Source: Prevotellaceae bacterium UBA1787 (GTDB lineage: Bacteria; Bacteroidota; Bacteroidia; Bacteroidales; Bacteroidaceae). Taken from it: 8,890 nt of DNA. The DNA lies in the NCBI GenBank assembly GCA_002315195.1, contig DCGD01000066.1:202-9091 (forward strand), written 5' to 3'. Position numbers and translations under genes: made by a program. The notes under the pieces are model-generated. The model searched no databases. It had not been told where the DNA came from and was given only the letters and a program-made list of their open reading frames with translations. Shown in pieces: positions 1-5,460 of this stretch; within the stretch, counting starts at the first letter, position 1; each line of letters opens with the position of its first letter.

Positions 1-33
1 AAACTTGCAAATATTTTATATAAAAATTTATAA

Positions 34-429
34 TTATTTATAAATATCATCTAACAGCAACTTACCCTCATTCAGGAGTGACTTGTTTCTTTTGGTGTAT
101 ATCACAGTGGGAGCATTAAATTTCAGGTTTTCCTTCAATAATTTCGGGTAATCTTTGTGAGTAATAGGCAGAATATCGTAACCTTGGGACATCAACTCCT
201 CTACCAAAAACGAGTTGTTCGCCAACTGTGTTCTTGCTTCTTCAAATTGTGCTTTCTCCATTTCATCAAGTCCGGCAATATCCCAATTTGATGCGTTTTC
301 AAACAACTCTATTATGGAAATCTGAGGATTGTGTTGGAAGCAGTTTACATAAATTTCATTCTTGCGCTTGGTCCAAATCTTTGGAATTAATGCAAGAGTA
401 ACCCAGTATGTCAATTCCTGTCTTATCAT
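34..429 (-). pseudogene. DprA-like DNA-processing protein, N-terminal fragment (truncated)
   Basis: The 131-residue product resembles the N-terminal part of accessory DprA/Smf-like proteins. It has an opening LTYWVTLALIPKIW helix and a middle helical stretch. It ends in the conserved lead-in to the Rossmann-like (SLOG) domain: YPKLLKENLKFNAPTVIYTK followed by NKSLLNEGK. In full-length members the next residues are a beta strand of the VAIVGSR type, and about 200 more residues follow. Here the frame ends with LLLDDIYK and a TAA. The next frame over the same bases reads Val-Ala-Val exactly where that strand should start, which suggests a frameshift, but no SLOG domain follows in any frame. The usual glycine of the K-G-N motif is Arg. 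The start at 429 is chosen because an AGGAGG lies 6 bases upstream; an in-frame ATG at 474 would add 15 unconserved residues. The gene is more AT-rich than its neighbours. DprA assignment is fairly sure; whether the fragment is functional is doubtful. Confidence 0.66.
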
Positions 430-435
430 AATGTA

Positions 436-441
436 CCTCCT
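436..441 (-). promoter_or_regulatory. Shine-Dalgarno site of the DprA-like fragment
   Basis: The minus strand reads AGGAGG, followed by TACATT and the ATG whose first base is 429. This is a consensus Shine-Dalgarno at 6-base spacing. It decides the start of the DprA-like fragment. None of the other genes here has a comparable site, which is normal for Bacteroidota and makes this one stand out. Confidence 0.7.
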
Positions 442-687
442 ACCGTTTTTGCTATTACTATCGGAACAATGCACTTTGCTCCTTTTTGAGTTAACAATTT
501 ACCAACTTCTTTTGATCAATTCGTGACTAATAGGAATGCTTATTTATATGGGCAAATTTTGTGGCGAAGGTTCGTTTTCACACCTTTTTGGAATTGGTGA
601 GATAGAATACGTGGGGTAAAGCCGGTAGAATACAAAAAATCAACGTAGAACCATAAGCGTGTCCGGTCATGTCGCCATGCCGAGGAG

Positions 688-728
688 AAAATATCGCCTT
701 TGGATTGTCGGTCCTCAGGCGATATTTT
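688..728 (-). terminator. Hairpin terminator downstream of the alpha/beta-hydrolase gene
   Basis: A perfect 12-bp inverted repeat pairs AAAATATCGCCT (688-699) with AGGCGATATTTT (717-728) around a 17-base loop, which itself has a GGA/TCC mini-stem. It starts 66 bases after the hydrolase stop codon. Read on the minus strand, the distal arm ends in TTTT followed by C. A five-T run also follows on the plus strand. The position fits transcription termination of the hydrolase mRNA; the T-tract is short, so efficiency is uncertain. Confidence 0.65.
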
Positions 729-794
729 TCAGTTTGTTTGCAAGCGTTGGAGTCTCAGTGGTATGCAATCATTTCAAAATGGCTTTTCGGCTGC

Positions 795-1625
795 CTATTT
801 CAGGTTTTCCATCCACTTTTCCATGAGTTTCGGCCAAATGCCTGCGGCTTTGGCTATGTGAGCGCGCATACCGTAGCCATGTCCACCGGTAGGGTATATG
901 TGCAGTTCAACGGGTACTTTTTTGTTGCGGAGGGCTTGTGTGATGACAAGTGCGCTGTTGCAGAGACCATCGTCGGCGGATTGGAAAACGAAGGTAGGCG
1001 GAGTGGTTTCGTCCACGGTAAGTTCAGGTGTCAGAGTATTGTTTTCGCCGAGGTCCATGTAGGCGGGATAGATGAGCGCCGCGAAATCCACGTTCAGAGG
1101 TTGTTTGTCAATTTCGTCACAAGGATGGTAGGAAGGAATTTTGTGGCGTGTGGCGGTACGGCACGACAGACTGGCTCCGGCGGAGAAGCCCATGATGCCA
1201 ACCTTTTTGCCCGGGTTCTCAGCCCTGACCATGCGCACGGCGCGCTGGGCATCCTGCAAGGCGCCATCCCTGTCGTTTGGGACGCGGTAGCGGAGGATGT
1301 AGGCGGTATAGCCGAGGCAGTTGAGCCACTGTGCAATCTCGGTACCTTCATGGTTGATGGCGAGGATTCCGTAGCCGCCTCCGGGACAGATGATGATGAC
1401 CTTGTCGCGGTTGCTGTTTTTTACGGGGAATTTTTCCAAGGTGGGGAAGGGCATTTTTCTGATGCGCAGAATGTCGTCGTCTCCCATGGTTTGTTCCATG
1501 TCGCCTTTTTTCAAGGTTACGTTGTCGGGAAGTTTCTGGGGCCAAATGTTTACTTCCTTGTTTTCAGCGAAAGCGTTCATGCCAAGTGTCATGGATAGAA
1601 TAACTGTTAAGAGATGATTTTTCAT
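795..1625 (-). CDS. Secreted alpha/beta-hydrolase, carbohydrate-esterase type
   Basis: This 276-residue protein has a signal peptide (about residues 1-20, ending NAFA before ENKE), so it should act in the periplasm or outside. The rest is an alpha/beta-hydrolase fold: an oxyanion loop PGGGYG at 81-86, nucleophile Ser148 in GFSAG (146-150), the acid probably Asp219 in QSADDG, and His249 in GGHGYG. The opening VNIWPQKLPDN and the YRVPN/ALQDAQRAVRMVR segments are typical of Bacteroidota proteins annotated as esterase or 'xylanase-like' and related to acetyl-xylan and BD-FAE-type esterases. The substrate is unknown; O-acetyl groups on sugars are the likely class. The start at 1625 is preferred because it begins the signal peptide and lies 20 bases after a promoter element; an in-frame ATG at 1826 would place 67 non-conserved residues across that promoter and part of the terminator. 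The gene appears to be its own transcription unit. Confidence 0.85.
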   Translation of the reverse strand: MKNHLLTVILSMTLGMNAFAENKEVNIWPQKLPDNVTLKKGDMEQTMGDDDILRIRKMPFPTLEKFPVKNSNRDKVIIICPGGGYGILAINHEGTEIAQWLNCLGYTAYILRYRVPNDRDGALQDAQRAVRMVRAENPGKKVGIMGFSAGASLSCRTATRHKIPSYHPCDEIDKQPLNVDFAALIYPAYMDLGENNTLTPELTVDETTPPTFVFQSADDGLCNSALVITQALRNKKVPVELHIYPTGGHGYGMRAHIAKAAGIWPKLMEKWMENLK

Positions 1626-1645
1626 GGTTGTTGTGTTAATGGTAG

Positions 1646-1653
1646 CAAAGATA
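1646..1653 (-). promoter_or_regulatory. Bacteroidota -7 promoter element for the alpha/beta-hydrolase
   Basis: The minus strand reads TATCTTTG, an exact match to the TAnnTTTG -7 consensus of the primary sigma factor of Bacteroidota. It lies 20 bases upstream of the ATG at 1625. No clear TTTG -33 element is seen at the usual 19-21 base spacing, where the sequence is AT-rich. A short leader would follow. The promoter call is plausible but rests on one element. Confidence 0.5.
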
Positions 1654-1793
1654 GCAAGGATAAAAGTATTATGTTTGGTTTTGATGAGAAAAAAAACGTC
1701 GCTTTCAGTTTTTTCGTAATCTTGTAAATCACGGTGCATTGTTTTCCGAATGGAATGCGTTGAAAGCGTGAAATTTTTCAGGTTTTCAATCAG

Positions 1794-1822
1794 AAAAAGT
1801 CTTGGATAATCCAAGACTTTTT
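1794..1822 (-). terminator. Strong rho-independent-type terminator ending the salvage operon
   Basis: A perfect 13-bp stem pairs AAAAAGTCTTGGA (1794-1806) with TCCAAGACTTTTT (1810-1822) around a 3-base loop. It begins 27 bases past the stop codon of the serine hydrolase. On the minus strand the distal arm ends in five Ts, and the symmetric A/T ends mean it could also work in the other direction. It separates the five-gene run from the alpha/beta-hydrolase. Confidence 0.85.
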
Positions 1823-1849
1823 GCATGAATTAGAACAGTGTCTTCCACA

Positions 1850-3115
1850 TCATTTGATGAGGGAGCCGGCAACGGCGTTGCTAACGAGTGTATAGATGCG
1901 TATCATTCCGCTCTTGTCGTGTGGATGTACCGCATTCGTCAGGATGATGATGCTAAGGTCATTGTCCTTGTCAATGACGATGGATGTCCCCGTATATCCC
2001 GTGTGGCAGATGGTGTTGCCGGAAATCAAGTCGCCTCTGTGACCGCTGTAGTCGCTGTTGCTGTCCCATCCAAGCGCGCGTCCGAATTTTTCCAATGATT
2101 TTGGTACGGTGCGCATGGTGCGGATGGTGGCGGGTGAGAAGATGGTCTTGCCGTTCCAGGTACCTTCATTCTGTATCATGGCGCAGATGACCGCTATGTC
2201 GTCCGCTGTGGTGAAAAGTCCGGCATTTCCGCTGATACCACCGTTCATGACGCGTGCCAGGGGGTCGTGAACCTGTCCCCAAAGGATTTGTCCGTTAGTT
2301 TGTTCCTCAGTGGGTGCGACGTCGGTCATCTCTTCGCCTTCTTTGTAGTATTTGGCCCAAACCGGTTTTTCTGTGTTCACCCAGTAGCCTCTGTCGTCAG
2401 GACGGCAAGGGAGGAAATCCGTGTGGGAGAGTCCCAATGGCTTGTAGATGTTTTCCTGGGCAAATTCTCGGAGGGACTTGCCGGAAATATTTTGGATGAT
2501 ATTCTGCAACGTAATGAAATTCAGACAACTGTAGCGAAAATAAGTTCCGGGTTCGGGGTTACGGCTGCATTTTGTGGCTATGTATTGCATGAGTGCCTGT
2601 GGATTGGGTGCGCCGTAAGTTTTGGCCAGTGTAGCCGCCGTGGCGTAGGCGGGTAGTCCTGAGGTGTGGGTGAGAATGTGTCGCAAACGAATGGTGGTGC
2701 GGTCGGTGCTGTCCTTGCTTACCCAGTCCTTGAAGCCGGGGATGAAGTCGCTGACGGGGTCCGTGAGGCGCGCCTTGCCTTGTTCGAGGAGTTTCATGAA
2801 ACTGAGTCCCGTTGCCAACGGCTTGGTACATGATGCCATGTCGAAAATGGTTCCGATGGTCATGGGGTCGGTGGTAGGCTTTACGCGTCGGTTGCCGTAA
2901 GCCTTGATGTATGCCATTTTTCCGTGGCGCACTACGGCGAGAACGGCTCCGGGCATTTTGCCATCCTTGATGCCTTGGTTGAGAATCTTGTCTGCTTCCT
3001 GCAGACGCTGCGAACTCATTCCGACGCTTTCAGGAGAAACTCGCTTCAGGGGCTGTGCCATGGACCACAAGGTAGAACATAAAATGCACAGGAAGAATAA
3101 GGTTGTTTTTTTCAT
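1850..3115 (-). CDS. Secreted serine beta-lactamase-fold hydrolase, AmiE-like (muropeptide salvage)
   Basis: The 421-residue product has a signal peptide (about 1-20, cut after SMA) and a single serine beta-lactamase/PBP-like domain. The SxxK motif is Ser95-Cys-Thr-Lys98. The second motif is Tyr195-Ser-Cys197 in FRYSCLNF, where class C-like enzymes have YxN and AmiE-like ones often YSDLNF. The third is His371-Thr-Gly373 in HTGYTGTSIVID, followed by ILTNAVHPHD. That last block is characteristic of the group containing B. subtilis AmiE (YbbE), an N-acetylmuramyl-L-alanine amidase encoded beside murQ and namZ, and of the C-terminal domain fused to some Bacteroidota NagZ proteins. I infer the same role, removing stem peptides from MurNAc; an esterase or D-amino-peptidase activity is the alternative. 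It lies directly after murQ: an upstream ATG at 3136 overlaps the murQ TGA as ATGA, while the favoured ATG at 3115 leaves a 17-base gap and gives a cleaner signal peptide. Confidence 0.82.
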   Translation of the reverse strand: MKKTTLFFLCILCSTLWSMAQPLKRVSPESVGMSSQRLQEADKILNQGIKDGKMPGAVLAVVRHGKMAYIKAYGNRRVKPTTDPMTIGTIFDMASCTKPLATGLSFMKLLEQGKARLTDPVSDFIPGFKDWVSKDSTDRTTIRLRHILTHTSGLPAYATAATLAKTYGAPNPQALMQYIATKCSRNPEPGTYFRYSCLNFITLQNIIQNISGKSLREFAQENIYKPLGLSHTDFLPCRPDDRGYWVNTEKPVWAKYYKEGEEMTDVAPTEEQTNGQILWGQVHDPLARVMNGGISGNAGLFTTADDIAVICAMIQNEGTWNGKTIFSPATIRTMRTVPKSLEKFGRALGWDSNSDYSGHRGDLISGNTICHTGYTGTSIVIDKDNDLSIIILTNAVHPHDKSGMIRIYTLVSNAVAGSLIK

Positions 3116-3132
3116 GGTAATAAAAAAGTATG

Positions 3133-3948
3133 TCATTTAATATGTTTATAGGCCTTGAGTGCGGCGTCTACGCTGCCATGCAGGAGGAGAAGGTGGTTGG
3201 CGTATTCGTAGTCAAGTCCGAGTTCTTCCACCAGCATGCGCGTGCCGCGGTCAATGAGTTTTTTGTTGGTAAGCTGCATGTTGACCATCTTGTTTCCCTT
3301 GACGCGTCCAAGGAGAATCATGGTGCTTGTCGTAATCATGTTAAGAATCATCTTTTGAGCGGTGCCTGCCTTCATGCGTGAGCTGCCGGTAACAAATTCA
3401 GGTCCTACGACCACTTCAATGGGCACGTCTGCTTCGGCTGCGATGGGTGCGCCGGGATTGCAGGTGATGCAGCCCGTGAGAATGCCGTGGGCGCGGGCTT
3501 CGTGCATGGCCCCTATGACGTAAGGGGTGGTACCCGATGCGGCTATTCCAACCAAAGTGTCGTTTGAGTTGATGTGGCGGTCTATAAGTTCGTTCCAACC
3601 TTTCGTTGGGTCATCCTCCGCGTGTTCAACTGGATTGCGGAGAGCCGTGTCCCCACCTGCAATCAGTCCAATGATAAGCGTTGGGGGCATGCCGAAAGTG
3701 GGAGGAATTTCGGAGGCGTCAAGCACTCCGAGGCGTCCGCTTGTTCCGGCGCCAATGTAGAAGAGCCGTCCACCGCGTTTCATGCGCTCAAACAATAGGG
3801 TGACGAGTTTTTCGATTTGCGGTATGACTTTTTGAACGGCCAATGCCACCTTTTGGTCTTCCTTGTTGATGTTTTCTATGAGCTCGCGCGGCGACATCTT
3901 TTCGAGTTCGTTGTAGAGCGAGGATTGTTCGGTTATCTTTTCAAACAT
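3133..3948 (-). CDS. murQ: N-acetylmuramic acid 6-phosphate etherase
   Basis: MurQ cleaves the D-lactyl ether of MurNAc-6-phosphate to give GlcNAc-6-phosphate and D-lactate in the cytoplasm, feeding cell-wall sugar into amino-sugar metabolism. The 271-residue protein has no signal peptide and carries the SIS fold with GAGTSGRLGVLDASEIPPTF (67-86). Glu80 and Glu111 match in context and spacing the catalytic Glu83 and Glu114 of E. coli MurQ. The MurQ/GckR signature GPEFVTGSSRMKAGTAQKM is at 182-200. Length is slightly below E. coli MurQ (298). The start at 3948 (MFEKITEQ) is preferred to an in-frame ATG at 3984, which would add 12 lysine- and isoleucine-rich residues encoded by the repeat-bearing leader. 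Its substrate must come from a MurNAc importer and kinase, neither of which is visible here. It sits between namZ and an AmiE-like hydrolase, as murQ does among salvage genes in B. subtilis. Confidence 0.96.
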   Translation of the reverse strand: MFEKITEQSSLYNELEKMSPRELIENINKEDQKVALAVQKVIPQIEKLVTLLFERMKRGGRLFYIGAGTSGRLGVLDASEIPPTFGMPPTLIIGLIAGGDTALRNPVEHAEDDPTKGWNELIDRHINSNDTLVGIAASGTTPYVIGAMHEARAHGILTGCITCNPGAPIAAEADVPIEVVVGPEFVTGSSRMKAGTAQKMILNMITTSTMILLGRVKGNKMVNMQLTNKKLIDRGTRMLVEELGLDYEYANHLLLLHGSVDAALKAYKHIK

Positions 3949-3966
3949 GATGATAGATTTAATGTT

Positions 3967-4071
3967 ACTTTTTTGCTTTTGCATTGGCTATGGCATTAGT
4001 ATAAAGCACTTTTTTGCTTTTGCATTGGCTTTTTGCTATTACATTTATGGCATTGGTATAAAGCACTTTTT
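3967..4071. repeat. Interleaved short direct repeats in the namZ-murQ gap
   Basis: Two repeat families interleave in the 175-base gap. Repeat A is 23 bases long and identical at 3967-3989 and 4008-4030 (it contains GCTTTTGCATTGGCT). Repeat B is 26 bases at 3989-4014 and 4046-4071 with one mismatch (it contains TATAAAGCACTTTTT). The heptamer GCATTGG occurs at 3981, 4022 and 4050, and its reverse complement at 4104-4110 and 4110-4116, so a leader RNA could fold by pairing across the gap. I see no consensus -7 promoter element here. Role unknown: RNA structure or processing between namZ and murQ, protein binding, or a slippage-derived repeat are all possible. Confidence 0.8.
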
Positions 4072-4123
4072 GTATAGTTTTGTTTTTGGGTTATGGGCTA
4101 ACGCCAATGCCAATGCCGAATCA

Positions 4124-5380
4124 TTAATATAACAAGTATTTCTTTGTCTGTGTTTTCCAAATTTTTACATCCTTGTACCAATACTCTTTTACATCCTCCC
4201 AATTGTGGTTTTTGCTGAATAGGTTGCGTATTTCCTTGGAACCACAGCAGATGTCAAACATGTTGAAACGCTTCTTGTCCGCAAGTTTGAAGAAGGCTTT
4301 GTCGGGGTAGAGTTTGGCGAGTTCTTGTACGACGATGAATTGAATGTCCGTGACGGAGGCGTTGCGGTAGTTGGTGAAATAGAATTGCACACCTTGGATT
4401 TGTTCGTTCTTCATGGTGGCGTAGAATGGTTTGAGGTAGATGGGTCGGAATTGAACGCCGGGAAGTTTTAGGTCATTGAGTCTGTCGGAGAGTTTGTCGG
4501 CCTCAATCCAGGGTGCTGCAAACATTTGGAAAGGCAGTGTAAATCCCACGCCAATGTTCAGGACGCTGAATTCCCCCATGAGTCCGCTGGCGGGGTAGGA
4601 AATGGCCGATACGGTTTGGGGAATGTGGGGAGAGGCGGGGATCCAAGGCAGTCCCGTTTCTTCGAAGGTCATGCTGCGTTTCCAATTTTTCATCTTGATG
4701 ACGGTGAGGCGGCATGGCTTGTCGCCAATCATGTGTTCTTCGTTGAGGTAGGAGGCGAGTTCACCACAAGTGAGTCCATAAATGTATGGGATTTTGAATT
4801 GGCTCACAAAGGAAAAACAGCCATCCTCAACGAGACAGCCTTCCACTTTCTCTCCGCCCAAAGGATTGGGTCGGTCAAGCACCATGAATTGCTTGTCGTT
4901 TTCAGCGGCGGCCTGCATGGCAAGTCCCATGCTGCTGATGTAGGTGTATGAGCGGCAGCCAATGTCTTGGATGTCATAGACAAGGATGTCAATGTCCTTG
5001 AGCATTTCAGCGGTTGGTTTTCTTGTTTTTCCATAGAGAGAATGGATGGGCAGTCCCGTGATGCTGTCGATGGAACTGGAGGAAGTGACACCCGCATGGA
5101 GATTGCCGCGGACGCCATGTTCGGGACCGTAGAGGGCGACAAGATTGACGTTGGGTGCCTTGTACAGAATATCAATGGTTGAACGCATGTTTGTATCAAC
5201 GCCCGTTGGATTCGTGATGAGGCCAACGCGCAATCCTTCCAGGGGTTTGAAATTTTTCTCTTTCAGGACTTCAATGCCCGTGGTGGTGGTTTTCCTTGCC
5301 TTAGCGTCGATTGTTCCTATTTGTGAAAGAACCAATAAGGCCAGGCATGTGGAAATCAGGAATATGTTCAGTTTTGTCAT
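4124..5380 (-). CDS. namZ: Exo-beta-N-acetylmuramidase NamZ (GH171, DUF1343)
   Basis: NamZ enzymes release terminal MurNAc from the non-reducing end of peptide-free peptidoglycan fragments such as MurNAc-GlcNAc. The 418-residue product has a signal peptide (about 1-26, hydrophobic core LNIFLISTCLALLVL), so it should work outside the cytoplasm. Family blocks are in order: GLRVGLITNPTGVD (49-62), LVALYGPEHGVRG (80-92) with the strongly conserved Glu87 and His88, DIQDIGCRSYTYI (136-148), MVLDRPNPLGG (166-176), GLTCGELA (202-209), PWIPASPHIP (245-254), and GVGFTLPFQMFAAPWIEA (277-294). Length is normal for the family and no block is missing. It lies 80 bases after the phosphoesterase-propeller gene and 175 bases before murQ, which consumes its product once phosphorylated. 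The gene ends in tandem stops, TAATGA. Family assignment is sure; the symbol rests on homology to characterised NamZ. Confidence 0.92.
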   Translation of the reverse strand: MTKLNIFLISTCLALLVLSQIGTIDAKARKTTTTGIEVLKEKNFKPLEGLRVGLITNPTGVDTNMRSTIDILYKAPNVNLVALYGPEHGVRGNLHAGVTSSSSIDSITGLPIHSLYGKTRKPTAEMLKDIDILVYDIQDIGCRSYTYISSMGLAMQAAAENDKQFMVLDRPNPLGGEKVEGCLVEDGCFSFVSQFKIPYIYGLTCGELASYLNEEHMIGDKPCRLTVIKMKNWKRSMTFEETGLPWIPASPHIPQTVSAISYPASGLMGEFSVLNIGVGFTLPFQMFAAPWIEADKLSDRLNDLKLPGVQFRPIYLKPFYATMKNEQIQGVQFYFTNYRNASVTDIQFIVVQELAKLYPDKAFFKLADKKRFNMFDICCGSKEIRNLFSKNHNWEDVKEYWYKDVKIWKTQTKKYLLY

Positions 5381-5460
5381 GTGGTATGTTGTATATGTTA
5401 TTGGTTAATTGTCACTGATGGATGATGGTGGAAAGTGGTTGGTCAATCGCTGAACCCCCA

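Larger units (their letters stand above)
430..794. other. Intergenic stretch between DprA-like fragment and alpha/beta-hydrolase
   Basis: No credible gene lies in these 365 bases. The half near 430-660 is AT-rich and should hold the leader and promoter of the DprA-like fragment, but I find no convincing TAnnTTTG/TTTG promoter pair on the minus strand. An octamer TAGAATAC occurs twice, at 603-610 and 626-633, with no clear role. The half near 688-728 holds the hairpin annotated separately as the terminator of the hydrolase. Confidence 0.6.

Noticed and set aside
26..45. AT-only inverted repeat ATTTATAA / TTATAAAT around the DprA-like stop codon
   Set aside because: An 8-bp A/T-only stem with a 4-base loop is expected by chance in such AT-rich sequence and has no GC core, so it is not a convincing terminator.
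517..556. Minus-strand TTTGCCC ... TATTAG as a promoter for the DprA-like fragment
   Set aside because: The TTTG and the TA are reasonably spaced, but the downstream element lacks the TTTG half of the TAnnTTTG consensus, and sigma70-type spacing is not diagnostic in Bacteroidota.
603..633. Octamer TAGAATAC repeated 23 bases apart
   Set aside because: Too short and only two copies; no gene or structure is linked to it.
669..1598. Long plus-strand open frame opposite the alpha/beta-hydrolase
   Set aside because: It is antisense to a gene with a full catalytic triad, begins in the terminator region, and its product has no recognisable motif; an effect of codon bias in the real gene.
1626..1826. 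N-terminal extension of the alpha/beta-hydrolase from the ATG at 1826
   Set aside because: The extra 67 residues have no conservation and overlap the -7 promoter element and part of the upstream terminator hairpin; they also bury the signal peptide.
3967..4071. Possible CRISPR-like array in the namZ-murQ gap
   Set aside because: Repeats are interleaved with no regular spacer length, only two copies each, and no cas gene is present.
3947..4132. Small plus-strand open frame across the namZ-murQ gap (internally repetitive peptide)
   Set aside because: Its repetitive, aromatic-rich product simply reflects the DNA direct repeats; no ribosome binding site or homologue is recognised.
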